Shown piece after piece: positions 10,390 through 19,815 of a stretch of 64,000 bases of DNA; the first letter of the stretch is position 1, and each line of letters starts with the position of its first letter. The notes beneath the pieces were generated by a model, which made no database searches, was not told the DNA's origin, and saw only the letters and a program-made list of their open reading frames with translations. Origin of the DNA: Brachybacterium sp. P6-10-X1 (GTDB taxonomy: Bacteria; Actinomycetota; Actinomycetes; Actinomycetales; Dermabacteraceae); the NCBI RefSeq assembly GCF_001969445.1, contig NZ_CP017297.1:1178001-1242000 (forward strand), in the 5' to 3' direction. The translations under genes and the position numbers were made by a program.

Positions 10390-10953
10390 TCAGCTCAGAA
10401 GACTGCGGTCGGTGATCGCCCGGCCGCCGCGGCCGATGGCGACCTCGCCGGACTTGACGATCTCGCGGACGCCGAAGGACTCCAGCATCTCCAGCAGCGC
10501 GGCGAGCTTGTCCTGCGTTCCGGTCGCCTCGACGGTCACCGAGTCGGCGGCCGCGTCGACCACCTTGGCCCGGAACATCTGGACGATCTCCAGCACCGAG
10601 GTCCGCGTGGTGTTGTCCGCGGTGACCTTGATCAGGATCAGCTCGCGCTGGACGGTCGCCCGCGCGTCGAGCTGCACGATCTTGAGCACGTTCACGAGCT
10701 TGTTGAGCTGCTTGGTGATCTGCTCGAGCCGACGCTGGTCCACGTCGACGACCACGGTGATGCGGGAGATCTCCGAATGCTCGGTCGGTCCGACCGCGAG
10801 CGAGGAGATGTTGTACCCGCGGCGCGAGAACAGCGCGGTGACGCGGGTGAGCACGCCGGGCTTGTTCTCCACCAGCACCGAGAGGGTCTGGCTGTCAGGG
10901 GTCATCACGTACTCCGAGGCGGGTGTCTTCTGGGTGGACTGGTTCATGCTCAT
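10390..10953 (-). CDS. ilvN: Acetolactate synthase, regulatory (small) subunit
   Basis: This 187-residue protein has an N-terminal ACT domain (TLSVLVENKPGVLTRVTALF at about 23-42, then SRRGYNISSLAVG) and a conserved C-terminal domain. It binds the large subunit and confers feedback inhibition by branched-chain amino acids (family knowledge). The ATG at 10953 begins 2 nt after the ilvB stop, so the subunits are translationally coupled. A second ATG two codons later (10947) is possible. The protein carries about 20 extra N-terminal residues compared with common 160-170-residue forms. Confidence 0.93.
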   Translation of the reverse strand: MSMNQSTQKTPASEYVMTPDSQTLSVLVENKPGVLTRVTALFSRRGYNISSLAVGPTEHSEISRITVVVDVDQRRLEQITKQLNKLVNVLKIVQLDARATVQRELILIKVTADNTTRTSVLEIVQMFRAKVVDAAADSVTVEATGTQDKLAALLEMLESFGVREIVKSGEVAIGRGGRAITDRSLLS

Positions 10954-10955
10954 GC

Positions 10956-12713
10956 TCAGATGTCCCTCTCCCACTCGGGGCTCATGCCCTGGGCGATCTG
11001 GATCTCGTCGTTGGAGACCCCCGCCGGCACCATCGGCCACACCATCGCGTCGGCGCTGACCGTGAAGTCCACGACCACGGGTCGGTCGTTGATCTCCATC
11101 GCCTGGCGGATCGTCTCGTCGATGTCCTCGTCGCGCTCGCAGCGCAGGCCGACCGCCCCGTAGGCGTCGGCGAGCTTGACGAAGTCGGGCACCCGGCGGG
11201 TGCCGTGCCCGGTGTCCAGCTCGGAGTGGGAATAGCGCTGGTCGTAGAACAGGTTCTGCCACTGGCGCACCATGCCGAGGCTGGAGTTGTTGATGATCGC
11301 GACCTTGATCGGGATGTCGTTGATGACGCAGGTCGCGAGCTCCTGATTGGTCATCTGGAAGCAGCCGTCGCCGTCGATGGACCACACGACCCGGTCAGGC
11401 CTGCCGACCTTCGCCCCCATCGCTGCCGGCACCGAGTAGCCCATGGTGCCCAGACCCCCGGAGTTGATCCAGGTGCACGGGTGCTCGTAGTGGATGAACT
11501 GGCTGGACCACATCTGATGCTGTCCCACGCCGGCGACGTAGATCGAGTCCGGACCCGAGATCGCGCCGATGCGGGAGATGACCTTCTGCGGGGCGGTGAA
11601 GCCGTCCGCGGTCTCGGTCCACCCCAGGGGGTAGGTGTCGCGGAGCATCGACAGGGTGTTCCACCAGGCCTCGTAATGGCGTTCGTCGGCCACCGCGAGC
11701 CGCTCCCGGAGCTCGGCGGTCAGGGCCCGTGCGACGTCGGCCGCCTGCCCCACGATCGGCACCGCGGCCTCGAGGTTCTTCGAGATCTCGGCCGGATCGA
11801 TGTCCGCGTGGACGATCGTCGCTCCCGGGGCGAAGGACTCGAGGACCCCGGTGACGCGATCATCGAAGCGAGCGCCGATGTTGACGATGACATCCGCCCG
11901 CTGCAGCGCGGAGACCGCGGCGACGGTGCCGTGCATGCCGGGCATGCCCAGGTGGTTGGGGTGGGAGTCGGGCAGGGCACCGCGTGCCATCAGCGTGGTC
12001 ACGAAGGGAGCGCCGGAGACGTCGATCAGCTCGCCGACCTCGCGGCTGGCCCGGCCGCGCATCACCCCGCCGCCGAGCAGGAACACCGGGCGCCGGGCCT
12101 CCAGCAGCAGCCGAGCGGCCTCGCGGATCTGCTTCGTATGGGGGCGGGGGTCCGGACGGTAGCCGGGCAGGTCCAGGTTCTCGGGCCAGGCGAACTCCGT
12201 CATGCCCTGCTGGGCGTCCTTGGTGACGTCCACGAGCACCGCGCCGGGCCGACCGGTCGAGGCGATGTGGAAGGCCTGCTTGATCACCTTGGGCACCTCG
12301 TCGGGGTCCCTGACCAGGAAGTTGTGCTTGGTGACCGGCATCGTCATGCCGACGATGTCGGCCTCCTGGAAGGCGTCGGTGCCGATGAACTGGGAACCGA
12401 CCTGGCCGGTGATCGCGACCATCGGGATGGAGTCCATCTGCGCATCGGCGAGCGCGGTGATGAGGTTGGTGGCCCCCGGCCCCGAGGTGGCCAGGCAGAC
12501 GCCGACCTTGCCGGTGGCGTGCGCATAGCCGCTCGCGGCGTGGCCGGCACCCTGCTCGTGGCGGACCAGCACGTGGCGCAGGCCCTCGGCATCCATCAGC
12601 GGGTCGTAGGTGGGCAGGATGGCACCGCCGGGGAGGCCGAAGACGACCTCTGCCCCGGCATGCTTGAGGGACTCGATCAGCGCTTGCGCGCCGGTCATCT
12701 GCTGTCCGGTCAT
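10956..12713 (-). CDS. ilvB: Acetolactate synthase, catalytic (large) subunit
   Basis: This 585-residue TPP enzyme makes acetolactate and acetohydroxybutyrate. GLPGGAILP (26-34) and the catalytic glutamate in [14 protein letters not shown] (Glu53) lie in the N-terminal TPP domain. The TPP/Mg2+ motif is [20 protein letters not shown], with the conserved [14 protein letters not shown] after it. Length and motifs match biosynthetic AHAS rather than pyruvate oxidase. It is first of the ilvBN(C) operon, and an attenuator-type leader lies about 100-200 nt upstream. Regulation by BCAA-tRNA charging is therefore likely. Confidence 0.96.
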   Translation of the reverse strand: MTGQQMTGAQALIESLKHAGAEVVFGLPGGAILPTYDPLMDAEGLRHVLVRHEQGAGHAASGYAHATGKVGVCLATSGPGATNLITALADAQMDSIPMVAITGQVGSQFIGTDAFQEADIVGMTMPVTKHNFLVRDPDEVPKVIKQAFHIASTGRPGAVLVDVTKDAQQGMTEFAWPENLDLPGYRPDPRPHTKQIREAARLLLEARRPVFLLGGGVMRGRASREVGELIDVSGAPFVTTLMARGALPDSHPNHLGMPGMHGTVAAVSALQRADVIVNIGARFDDRVTGVLESFAPGATIVHADIDPAEISKNLEAAVPIVGQAADVARALTAELRERLAVADERHYEAWWNTLSMLRDTYPLGWTETADGFTAPQKVISRIGAISGPDSIYVAGVGQHQMWSSQFIHYEHPCTWINSGGLGTMGYSVPAAMGAKVGRPDRVVWSIDGDGCFQMTNQELATCVINDIPIKVAIINNSSLGMVRQWQNLFYDQRYSHSELDTGHGTRRVPDFVKLADAYGAVGLRCERDEDIDETIRQAMEINDRPVVVDFTVSADAMVWPMVPAGVSNDEIQIAQGMSPEWERDI

Positions 12714-12816
12714 CGGAACTCCTTCGTCGTCTCGGACGGTGGGCGTAGCGGTGGACTGCGGTGCATCCCGCGACCTCTCCCCGGGTTCCGTCGCCCCTCG
12801 AGCGGGGCACGAAAAA

Positions 12817-12845
12817 GCCCCTCCACCTGGGGCTCGGGGAGGGGC
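12817..12845 (-). terminator. Rho-independent terminator of the ilv attenuator
   Basis: On the minus strand GCCCCTCC (12845-12838) pairs perfectly with GGAGGGGC (12824-12817), followed by five T residues (12816-12812) about 100 nt before the ilvB ATG. It follows a leader peptide rich in Ile/Leu/Val codons. This is the terminator of a classical attenuation control region. Confidence 0.85.
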
Positions 12846-12886
12846 GCGGATGACGTCTCGTAGAGACGAACGGGCGTCAGCCGCGC
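12844..12886 (-). promoter_or_regulatory. Alternative RNA stem in the ilv leader
   Basis: On the minus strand, 12886-12875 (leader codons 10-12 and the stop) pairs with 12855-12844 over 12 positions with one mismatch, reaching two bases into the terminator's 5' arm. A compact hairpin (CGTCTC-TAC-GAGACG, 12868-12854) lies inside. Separately, CTCGTAG in the Leu-Val-Val codons (12900-12894) can pair with CTACGAG (12863-12857). Competing pairings like these suit a ribosome-sensing switch. The short overlap with the terminator arm leaves the antitermination mechanism open. Confidence 0.5.
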
Positions 12887-12915
12887 TCGGTAACTACGAG
12901 AAGGATCGTCTGCAT
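12877..12915 (-). CDS. ilv operon leader peptide (attenuator), 12 residues
   Basis: The short frame [12 protein letters not shown] ends in TGA at 12877. Five consecutive branched-chain codons (ATC CTT CTC GTA GTT, residues 4-8) precede a terminator hairpin with a T run upstream of ilvB. This is the hallmark of translation-coupled attenuation. When Ile, Leu or Val tRNAs are uncharged, the ribosome would stall in this run and change downstream RNA folding. There is no Shine-Dalgarno, but TATGCT lies 7 nt before the ATG, so translation probably starts on a leaderless transcript. It resembles ilvB leader peptides known from corynebacteria and streptomycetes in design (family knowledge). Confidence 0.85.
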   Translation of the reverse strand: MQTILLVVTERG

Positions 12916-12922
12916 GATCCCG

Positions 12923-12928
12923 AGCATA
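12923..12928 (-). promoter_or_regulatory. -10 box of the ilvBN leader transcript
   Basis: TATGCT on the minus strand, 7 nt before the leader-peptide ATG (12915), is a good -10 match and implies transcription starts at or just before that ATG. The -35 region has no clear consensus. Confidence 0.55.
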
Positions 12929-12995
12929 GAGCCTTCGGTGCGACCTGGACCACCCGTCCGGATCGCGAGATGACACGCCAAGGGGTGAGCGGCCG

Positions 12996-13032
12996 CGGGC
13001 GATGCCCGGCCCGGCTGGCCGCGCATCGCCCG
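12996..13032 (-). terminator. Hairpin after ilvD
   Basis: A 10-bp perfect stem (12996-13005 with 13023-13032) with a 17-nt, itself GC-rich loop begins 7 nt after the ilvD stop codon. It separates ilvD from the ilvBN promoter. There is no T run, so termination strength is uncertain. Confidence 0.6.
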
Positions 13033-13038
13033 GGGAGA

Positions 13039-14871
13039 TCAGTCCAGCGGCCGACGGGTGGCGCCGTAGGTCGCCGAGCGCACCAGGTGCGCGTAGACCT
13101 TCAGCGCCTGGGAGACCTGGCGCTCACGGTACGCGGGCCGCCAGGGCAGCGGGCCCTTCGCCGCGCGACGACGTGCCAGCTCCTCCTCGTCGACGTCGAG
13201 CTCCAGCAGGCGCTTGTCGACGTCCATGACGATCCGGTCGCCGTCCTCGACGAGCCCGATCAGCCCGCCCTCGGCCGCCTCCGGGGAGATGTGGCCGATG
13301 GAGACCCCGCTGGTGCCGCCGGAGAAGCGGCCATCGGTGATCAGCGCACACGTCTTGCCCAGTCCCCGTCCTTTGAGGAAGGAGGTCGGGTAGAGCATCT
13401 CCTGCATGCCGGGGCCGCCCTGGGGACCCTCGTAGCGGATCACCACGACGTCGCCGGCCTGCACCGTCTTGTCCAGGATCTTCTGGACCGCCTCCTCCTG
13501 GGAGTCGCAGACCACTGCGGTGCCCTCGAAGTGGAAGAGGTCCTCGGTGACACCTGCGGTCTTGAACACGGCGCCGTCGCGGGCCAGATTGCCCTTCAGC
13601 ACGGCGAGGCCGCCGTCCTTGGTGTACGCGTGCGGGACGGCACGGACCACGCCGTTCTCACCGTCGGTGTCCAGCTCGTCCCAGGTGTTCGTGGTGGAGA
13701 AGGCCTGCGTGGTGCGCACCCCGCCGGGGGCGGCATGGAACAGCGCCTCGGCCTTCGGGGAGGCGTCGCCGCCACGGATGTCCCATTCGGCGAGCCAGCT
13801 GGAGAGGTCCGGCGAGTGCACGGTGTGGACGGTGTGGTCCAGCAGGCCCGCGCGGTCGAGCTCGCCGAGGATGGCGGGGATGCCGCCGGCGCGATGGACG
13901 TCCTCGACGTGCGCGGTGCCGTTGGGCGCGACCTTGGACAGTGTGGGCACCAGGCGCGAGATCCGGTCGATGTCGTCGAGGCCGAAGTCGACCCCGGCCT
14001 CGATCGCGACGGCGAGGATGTGCAGGATCGTGTTCGTCGACCCGCCCATGGCCACATCCATCGCCATGGCATTGGAGAACGCCGCCTTGGAGGCGATCGA
14101 ACGCGGCAGCACCGACTCGTCCCCGTCCTCGTAGTAGCGCTTCGCGAGACCCACGATCGTGCGGCCGGCCTCGAGGAACAGCTCCTTGCGGAAGGCGTGG
14201 GTGGCCAACGTGGTGCCGTTGCCGGGCAGGGAGAGCCCGAGCACCTCGGTGAGGCAGTTCATCGAGTTCGCGGTGAACATGCCGGAGCAGGACCCGCAGG
14301 TGGGGCAGGCGTTCTCCTCGACCTCCGCCAGCTGGGCATCGGTGATCGAGTCGTTCGCGCTCAGCGCCATGGCGTCGACCAGGTCGATCCGGTTCTCGGT
14401 GACGCCCTCGACCGGCTTGCCCGATTCCGAGGGGCCGCCGGAGACGAACACGACCGGGATGTTCAGTCGCATCGCGGCGAGGAGGTGACCCGGGGTGATC
14501 TTGTCGCAGTTGGAGATGCACACCAGGGCGTCGGCGGTGTGGGCGTTGACCATGTACTCGATCGAGTCGGCGATGAGGTCGCGGCTGGGCAGCGAGTAGA
14601 GCATGCCGCCGTGGCCCATCGCGATGCCGTCGTCGACGGCGATGGTGTTGAACTCCTTGGAGACCCCGCCGGCCTCCGTGATGGCGCCGGCGACCAGATC
14701 ACCCATGTTCTTGAGGTGGACGTGACCGGGCACGAACTGGGTGTACGAGTTCGCGATCGCGACGATCGGTTTGCCGAAGTCGGAGCCCTTCATACCGGTG
14801 GCGCGCCACAGGGCGCGGGCGCCGGCCATGTTGCGGCCGTGGGTCGAGGTGCGGGAACGGAGCTGAACCAT
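13039..14871 (-). CDS. ilvD: Dihydroxy-acid dehydratase
   Basis: This 610-residue IlvD/Edd-family enzyme converts dihydroxy acids to the 2-oxo acids of valine and isoleucine. Cluster-binding cysteines are visible as Cys122 in NCDKITPGH and in [15 protein letters not shown] (Cys189, 192, 195). [11 protein letters not shown] and a C-terminal [16 protein letters not shown] segment also fit the family. Length matches the ~610-residue E. coli-like form. The ATG at 14871 lies 6 nt after TAGCAT and within an inverted repeat, with no Shine-Dalgarno, so the message is probably leaderless. The gene is transcribed separately from ilvBNC. Confidence 0.95.
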   Translation of the reverse strand: MVQLRSRTSTHGRNMAGARALWRATGMKGSDFGKPIVAIANSYTQFVPGHVHLKNMGDLVAGAITEAGGVSKEFNTIAVDDGIAMGHGGMLYSLPSRDLIADSIEYMVNAHTADALVCISNCDKITPGHLLAAMRLNIPVVFVSGGPSESGKPVEGVTENRIDLVDAMALSANDSITDAQLAEVEENACPTCGSCSGMFTANSMNCLTEVLGLSLPGNGTTLATHAFRKELFLEAGRTIVGLAKRYYEDGDESVLPRSIASKAAFSNAMAMDVAMGGSTNTILHILAVAIEAGVDFGLDDIDRISRLVPTLSKVAPNGTAHVEDVHRAGGIPAILGELDRAGLLDHTVHTVHSPDLSSWLAEWDIRGGDASPKAEALFHAAPGGVRTTQAFSTTNTWDELDTDGENGVVRAVPHAYTKDGGLAVLKGNLARDGAVFKTAGVTEDLFHFEGTAVVCDSQEEAVQKILDKTVQAGDVVVIRYEGPQGGPGMQEMLYPTSFLKGRGLGKTCALITDGRFSGGTSGVSIGHISPEAAEGGLIGLVEDGDRIVMDVDKRLLELDVDEEELARRRAAKGPLPWRPAYRERQVSQALKVYAHLVRSATYGATRRPLD

Positions 14872-14893
14872 GTCGGCATGCTACGCCGACATG
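14869..14893. promoter_or_regulatory. Perfect palindrome overlapping the ilvD -10 box and start codon
   Basis: CATGTCGGC, 7 nt, GCCGACATG are perfect 9-bp arms. One arm contains the ilvD ATG (14871-14869) and the spacer contains the -10-like TAGCAT (14883-14878). A protein bound here would cover both promoter and transcription start, so a dimeric repressor operator is a natural reading. No cognate regulator is identified. Confidence 0.55.
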
Positions 14894-14935
14894 CGAGATG
14901 CGAATGTCACCATCCGGACGGCGGACGGTCGGCCC

Positions 14936-15469
14936 TCACGGAGGGTCGTTGCCGACCAGTCCGTCGATCGCCTCGCGGATGATCGAGAGCTGACCGGTGT
15001 GCAGGAGGTTCTCTTCGAGGATGTCGACCAGGCGCCGCCGGCGGCTGACCACGTAGCCCGCGTCGCTGTCGTCGAGCACGTCGAGTCCGTCACCGGCCGC
15101 GAGCCGGGACCACTCCTCGCGACACCTCAGGATCGTCCCGTACCAGAGGTCGTAGATGCGCTCAGGCGGGACGGAGTTCGCCGCGGACCACTCCGCCCCG
15201 TACGCCGTCCACGGCTCGGGCCCCGTCGTGGGCGGGCCCGGCGGACGCCCGGCCGCCGAGGCCGTCCACGACTCCTCGACCTTCGCGAGGTGGACGATCG
15301 TGCCGGCGACGGTCACCTCGGACGGCGGGTGGCGCCGTCCGAGCTGTTCCCGGTCGAGCCCGCCGGACTTCCAGGCGAATTGGTGATGCACGCGGTCCAG
15401 GGCGAACAGGAGCATGTCCGCCTCGCCGCCCCGCAGGCACTCCTGCATCGGGATGTCGGTGTAGTCCAC
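14936..15469 (-). CDS. DinB/DUF664-family protein
   Basis: This 177-residue protein has the four-helix pattern of the DinB/DUF664 (mycothiol-transferase-like) superfamily. Motifs include LLFALDRVHHQFAWKSGGLD, TVAGTIVHLAKVEESW with a candidate metal-binding His, and ENLLHTGQLSIIREAIDGLVG with a second conserved His. Such proteins bind a divalent metal and often act in thiol-dependent detoxification; no substrate can be named. The only start compatible with the upstream in-frame TAG is the GTG at 15469, with GGGGAG about 11 nt before it. It lies one base after the stop of the preceding frame (15471-16085), so the two may be coupled. Confidence 0.75.
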   Translation of the reverse strand: MDYTDIPMQECLRGGEADMLLFALDRVHHQFAWKSGGLDREQLGRRHPPSEVTVAGTIVHLAKVEESWTASAAGRPPGPPTTGPEPWTAYGAEWSAANSVPPERIYDLWYGTILRCREEWSRLAAGDGLDVLDDSDAGYVVSRRRRLVDILEENLLHTGQLSIIREAIDGLVGNDPP

Positions 15470-15470
15470 A

Positions 15471-16085
15471 TCACGACGCTACTCCCCCGCGGACCGGGAG
15501 ACCACTGCCCCGCTCACCCACGGTCGCGGGCCGCGCCTCCTCGGCGCGGGCCACGGGATTGTCCATCCGTCCGGCGTACAGCGGCGAGGAGGTCTGGTCG
15601 CCGAGGCCCACCAGCTGCAGCGCGTTGCGCAGCTGGAGCCGCTTCAGGCACAGGTGCCGGAAGGAGCCGGCGCGCAGGTCGACGCCACCGGCCAGACATC
15701 GGGCGAGGTCGGGATGGTCGGACTCGTACTCGTCCAGGGCCTCTGTCACCAACGCCCGGAACCTCCCGGCGGCCGAGAACTCGTGGCGGGTCCGGATGCC
15801 GGGCACCGCGAGGCGGAAGCGCCCGCCGTCAAGAGGCTCGCGAGCCAGCACCGGCTCGTGGGAGAGCTCGGAGGGCGCCTTGGCGAGCAGATCGCGCTGC
15901 GCTGTCCCGCCGATGTCGTCCCGCAGGTGCGTCGGCGCCGTGCGATCGCCCGCCGCCCCGCCCCGAGGAGGGAGCTGGCGTCCAGCCGGTGAGAAGCGCG
16001 GTGGTCGCCGGGACGGGCGACGACGGCGACGGTGCGACGCGGGTGAGCAGAAAGCCTCAGGGCCGAACCTCCGAGTCGGGAGCAT
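15471..16085 (-). pseudogene. Unrecognised coding stretch, probably 5'-truncated gene
   Basis: An open frame of up to 204 residues. Its C-terminal ~150 residues (from about GDRTAPTHLRDDIG) show strong G/C preference at third codon positions and plausible protein composition, including LVTEALDEYESDHPDLARCL and FRHLCLKRLQLRNALQLVG. The first ~48 residues are Arg/Pro-rich and look non-coding, and no ATG or GTG with a Shine-Dalgarno lies at the change. The stop is one base before the DinB-like gene. I do not recognise the family. A gene that lost its 5' end, or a real gene with a sequencing or frame problem, would both fit. The 165 bases beyond it, to 16250, show nothing convincing. Confidence 0.35.
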
Positions 16086-16250
16086 CGCGACCGGCTCTTA
16101 TGGTGAGGCTTGGCACCCTCGTGACGCACCTCAGATGGTGCGCACGTCGCGGCGTCCCGGGGAGATGCGCCACGATCGCGCCGAAGCGAGCAACAGGTCT
16201 GGACAGAGAGACGTGGAGGTGCCTGCGGCCCCTCGGGCGGACCTCGGAAA

Positions 16251-16296
16251 GCCCGTCGGCGGGGCGATCACCGTGGTGATCGCCCCGCCGACGGGC
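16251..16296 (-). terminator. Long hairpin terminator after gatB
   Basis: 22-base arms (16251-16272 and 16275-16296) are perfectly complementary, with GT at the centre, 12 nt downstream of the gatB stop. On the minus strand the stem is followed by TTTCC. It ends the gatCAB transcription unit. Confidence 0.8.
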
Positions 16297-16307
16297 GCCG
16301 GCCCGGG

Positions 16308-17831
16308 TCAGTTGACGCCGAGCTTGTCCATGATGATCTCGCGCACGCGGCCGGCGTCGGCCTGACCGCGGGTGGCCTTCATGATCGGGCCGATCAGCGC
16401 GCCGACGGCCTGGACCTTCCCGCCCTGGATCTTGGCGACCACGTCGGGGTTGTCGGCGATGGCCTGATCCACGGCGCCGGTGAGCACCGAGTCGTCCGAG
16501 ACGACCGCGAGGCCCTCCGACTCGACGATCGCGGTGGGGTTCCCCTGGCCCTCGAGGACCTTGGTGAGCACCTGCTTGGCGATCTTGTCGTTGATCTTCT
16601 TCGCGTCGACCAGGCCCTGCAGCTCGGCGACCTGCGCCGGCGTGATCTCCAGCTCCTCCAGCTCGACCTCGCGATCCTTGGCCACGCGGGCCAGCTCCCC
16701 CATCCACCACTTGCGGGCGCTCTGGGCGCTCGTCCCGGCGTCGACCGTGGATTCGATGAGGTCGAGGGCGTCTGCGTTGACGACGTCGCGCATCTCGAGG
16801 TCAGTGAGGCCCCACTCCCCTTTCAAGCGGCGGCGCCGGGCGGCGGGCAGCTCCGGCAGCGCGGCGCGGATCTGCTCGACCCATTCGCGGCTCGGGGCGA
16901 GAGGAACCAGATCCGGTTCCGGGAAGTAGCGGTAGTCCTCCGCGTCGGACTTCGGGCGTCCGGACGAGGTGCCGCCGGTGTCCTCGTGGAAGTGACGGGT
17001 CTCCTGGACCACGGAGCCCCCCGCGTCGAGGACCCCCGCGTGGCGGGAGATCTCGTAGCGCACGGTGCGATCGATGGACCGGAAGGAATTGACGTTCTTG
17101 GTCTCCGAGCGGGTGCCCAGCGGCGCGTCGGCGTTCTCCCGCAGGGAGACGTTGATGTCGGCCCGGACGTTGCCGCGCTCCATCCTCGCCTCGGAGACGT
17201 CCAGGGCCCGGAAGATGTCGCGCAGGGTGCGTACGTAGGCGGCGGCGACCTCGGGGGCGCGACCCTCCGTGTCCGGGATCGGCTTGGTGACGATCTCGAC
17301 CAGCGGCACGCCGGCGCGGTTGTAGTCGACCTGGGAGTGCGTCGCTCCGTGGATCCGCCCGGTGGCGCCGCCGACGTGGGTGTTCTTGCCGGCGTCCTCC
17401 TCCATGTGGGCGCGCTCGATCTCGACGCGGACGATCTCGCCGTCCTCCAGCTCCACGTCGACCCAGCCGTCGTGGGCGATGGGCTCGTCGTACTGGGAGG
17501 TCTGGAAGTTCTTGGTCAGGTCCGGGTAGAAGTACTGCTTGCGCGCGAAGCGGCAGTTCTCGGCGATCGAGCAGTTCAGCGCCAGGCCGATGCGGATCGC
17601 GTACTCGACCGCCTTCGCGTTCACGACCGGAAGCGAACCGGGCAGGCCCAGCGAGGTCGGGGTGATCGCCGTGTTCGGCTCGGCGGCGAAGATGTTGGGG
17701 GCTCCGTCGAACATCTTGGTGGCCGTGCCGAGCTCGACGTGGACCTCGATGCCGAGGACCGGGTCGAAGCGCGAGATCGCCTCGTCGTAGTCGACGAGCT
17801 CGATGGGCGACGTGGGCTGGACGGTGTTCAT
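16308..17831 (-). CDS. gatB: Asp-tRNA(Asn)/Glu-tRNA(Gln) amidotransferase subunit B
   Basis: This 507-residue GatB has the catalytic-domain signature [21 protein letters not shown] near residues 22-41 and the GatB/YqeY tail domain over the last ~150 residues. It phosphorylates and transamidates misacylated tRNA together with GatA and GatC, supplying Gln-tRNA (and often Asn-tRNA). The ATG overlaps the gatA stop by 4 bp (ATGA), giving translational coupling. It is last in the gatCAB operon and is followed by a strong hairpin. Confidence 0.96.
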   Translation of the reverse strand: MNTVQPTSPIELVDYDEAISRFDPVLGIEVHVELGTATKMFDGAPNIFAAEPNTAITPTSLGLPGSLPVVNAKAVEYAIRIGLALNCSIAENCRFARKQYFYPDLTKNFQTSQYDEPIAHDGWVDVELEDGEIVRVEIERAHMEEDAGKNTHVGGATGRIHGATHSQVDYNRAGVPLVEIVTKPIPDTEGRAPEVAAAYVRTLRDIFRALDVSEARMERGNVRADINVSLRENADAPLGTRSETKNVNSFRSIDRTVRYEISRHAGVLDAGGSVVQETRHFHEDTGGTSSGRPKSDAEDYRYFPEPDLVPLAPSREWVEQIRAALPELPAARRRRLKGEWGLTDLEMRDVVNADALDLIESTVDAGTSAQSARKWWMGELARVAKDREVELEELEITPAQVAELQGLVDAKKINDKIAKQVLTKVLEGQGNPTAIVESEGLAVVSDDSVLTGAVDQAIADNPDVVAKIQGGKVQAVGALIGPIMKATRGQADAGRVREIIMDKLGVN

Positions 17832-19363
17832 CGCTGTGCTCCGTTCGTGAGCTCGGGGGCCTTGGCCAGCAGCGGACCGCCCCAGGAGTCCTCGAGCAGC
17901 GCCTCGAGGGCGCCGCCGACCCGGTACAGCCGCGCGTCGGCCCGGGCCGGGGCGAGGAACTGGATGCCGGCGGGCAGGCCGTCCTCGGCGAGGCCCGAGG
18001 GCACCGAGATGCCCGGGGTGCCGGCGAGGTTGGCCGGGATGGTGGCGATGTCGTTCATGTACATGGCCGTGGGATCGTCGATCTTCTCGCCGAGCCGGAA
18101 GGCGACGGTCGGGGAGGTCGGCGAGGCGAGCACGTCGACCTGCTCGAAGGCGGCGGCGAAGTCTCGCTGGACGAGGGTGCGGACCTTCTGGGCACTGCCG
18201 TAGTAGGCGTCGTAGTAGCCGGCCGACAGAGCGTAGGTGCCCAGCAGGATGCGGCGCTTGACCTCGTCGCCGAACCCGGCGCCGCGGGTGGCCTTCATGA
18301 CGTTCTCGGCGGTGGGGTGGTCCTCCGGGATCACGCGCAGGCCGAAGCGCATGCCGTCGAACTTCGCGAGGTTGGAGGAGGCCTCCGAGGGCATGATCAG
18401 GTAGTAGGCGCCCAGCGCGTAGGTGAAGTTCGGGCAGGTCACGCGGACGATCTCCGCACCGGCTCGTTCGAGCTGGTCGAGGGACTCGGTGAAGCGGGCC
18501 CGGACCTCGGGGGCGAAGCCCTCGCCTTCGAGCTCCTCGATGACGCCGATGCGCAGACCCTTGACGTCCTGGCTGCGAGCGGCCGCGGTGAGGTCGGCGA
18601 CCGGATCGGGCAGCGAGGTGGAGTCGTGGGGATCGTGCCCGGCGATCAGCTCGTGCAGCAGAGCGGAGTCCTCGACGGTGCGGGTGACGGGCCCGGCCTG
18701 GTCCAGCGAGCTCGCCATCGCGATCAGCCCGTAGCGGGAGACGGAGCCATAGGTGGGCTTCACGCCGACCGTGCCGGTGACGGCGCCGGGCTGACGGATG
18801 GAGCCCCCGGTGTCGGTGCCGATCGCCAGCGGTGCCTCGTAGGAGCCGACTGCTGCGGCGCTGCCGCCGCCGGAGCCGCCGGGGATGCGGTCGCGGTCCC
18901 AGGGATTGCGGGTGGGGCCGTAGGCGCTGGACTCGGTGGAGGAGCCCATCGCGAACTCGTCCATGTTCGTCTTGCCGAGGATCGGCAGGCCGGCCTTGCG
19001 CAGAGCTCTGACCAGGGTCGCGTCGTAAGGCGGGATCCAGCCCTGCAGGATCTTGGAACCCGCGGTGGTGGGCTGCCCCTCGGTGACCACGACGTCCTTG
19101 ACGGCGATGGGCACCCCGGCGAGGCCGTGCAGCTCCTCGCCGGCGGCGCGGCGGGCGTCCACGTCCCGCGCGGTGGTCAGGGCCTCGTCCTGGTTGAGAT
19201 GGAGGAAGGCGTTCAGCTCCCCGTCCACGGCGGCGATGCGGCCGAAGTGGGCCCGGGTGAGCTCCTCGGAGGAGACCTCCCCGGCTTCGAGCGCGGCGGC
19301 CTGGGTGGCGGCGCTGTGCCGAATGATGTCACTGGTTCTCGTCGATGCGCTCACGGTCTTCAC
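17828..19363 (-). CDS. gatA: Asp-tRNA(Asn)/Glu-tRNA(Gln) amidotransferase subunit A
   Basis: This 511-residue amidase-signature protein generates ammonia from glutamine for the GatCAB complex. The Ser-cisSer-Lys catalytic set is visible: Lys89 in GVPIAVKD, the GGSGGGS loop (162-168) and nucleophile Ser188 in [11 protein letters not shown]. Length matches bacterial GatA (about 485-510). Its start overlaps the gatC stop by 4 bp and its stop overlaps the gatB start by 4 bp, so all three subunits are coupled. Confidence 0.96.
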   Translation of the reverse strand: MKTVSASTRTSDIIRHSAATQAAALEAGEVSSEELTRAHFGRIAAVDGELNAFLHLNQDEALTTARDVDARRAAGEELHGLAGVPIAVKDVVVTEGQPTTAGSKILQGWIPPYDATLVRALRKAGLPILGKTNMDEFAMGSSTESSAYGPTRNPWDRDRIPGGSGGGSAAAVGSYEAPLAIGTDTGGSIRQPGAVTGTVGVKPTYGSVSRYGLIAMASSLDQAGPVTRTVEDSALLHELIAGHDPHDSTSLPDPVADLTAAARSQDVKGLRIGVIEELEGEGFAPEVRARFTESLDQLERAGAEIVRVTCPNFTYALGAYYLIMPSEASSNLAKFDGMRFGLRVIPEDHPTAENVMKATRGAGFGDEVKRRILLGTYALSAGYYDAYYGSAQKVRTLVQRDFAAAFEQVDVLASPTSPTVAFRLGEKIDDPTAMYMNDIATIPANLAGTPGISVPSGLAEDGLPAGIQFLAPARADARLYRVGGALEALLEDSWGGPLLAKAPELTNGAQR

Positions 19364-19656
19364 TCCTCGCCCAGGATCTGCGGGACCGCGAAACGGCCGT
19401 CCTGCGCGTCGGGAGCGCCGGCGAGCGCCTGCTCCTGCGTCAGAGTGGTCTCGACGACATCCTCGCGGAGCACGTTCGTCATGGCAATGGGGTGGGACGT
19501 CGCGGGAACGTCCTCGGTGGCGACCTCGGAGACGGAGGCGACAGCGTCCATGATGGAGTCGAACTCGCCGGCGAAGCGGGCGGTCTCCTCCTCGGTGAGC
19601 TGGATCCGTGCGAGGTCGGCGAGGCGTGCGACGTCATCTCGTCCGATAGATGGCAT
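19360..19656 (-). CDS. gatC: Asp-tRNA(Asn)/Glu-tRNA(Gln) amidotransferase subunit C
   Basis: This 98-residue GatC stabilises the GatA-GatB interaction. [15 protein letters not shown] and the C-terminal LREDVVET ... [10 protein letters not shown] segment are typical. The chosen ATG (19656) begins at the conserved [13 protein letters not shown] and has the -10-like TAGGAT 7 nt before it; an in-frame ATG three codons upstream (19665) overlaps that box. It is the first gene of gatCAB. Confidence 0.92.
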   Translation of the reverse strand: MPSIGRDDVARLADLARIQLTEEETARFAGEFDSIMDAVASVSEVATEDVPATSHPIAMTNVLREDVVETTLTQEQALAGAPDAQDGRFAVPQILGEE

Positions 19657-19663
19657 GCGGGTC

Positions 19664-19669
19664 ATCCTA
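19664..19669 (-). promoter_or_regulatory. Candidate -10 box of gatCAB
   Basis: TAGGAT on the minus strand lies 7 nt before the gatC ATG at 19656, a spacing consistent with a leaderless gatCAB message. It also resembles a weak Shine-Dalgarno (AGGAT), so ordinary initiation cannot be excluded. Confidence 0.4.
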
Positions 19670-19815
19670 GACGCTCTGCAGAGATCGATCCGGCCGGGCA
19701 CGACGGGCCGTCGACCGGGCCGACGGCTCCCCGGCACCAGGCCCGTCCCCCCGGACCGCGAGGCCCGTACCGGGCATCGTCGGCACGGCACCGGGCGGGA
19801 TGGGGGCCACCGGGG

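Noticed and set aside
14870-16279. Plus-strand 469-residue open frame
   Set aside because: Extremely Arg-rich and antisense to the DinB-like gene and the decayed coding stretch; no start signal.
19707-19727. Inverted repeat GCCGTCG-N7-CGACGGC between the BCCT gene and gatC
   Set aside because: Seven-base GC arms are common by chance in this sequence, and there is no T run or clear relation to a promoter.
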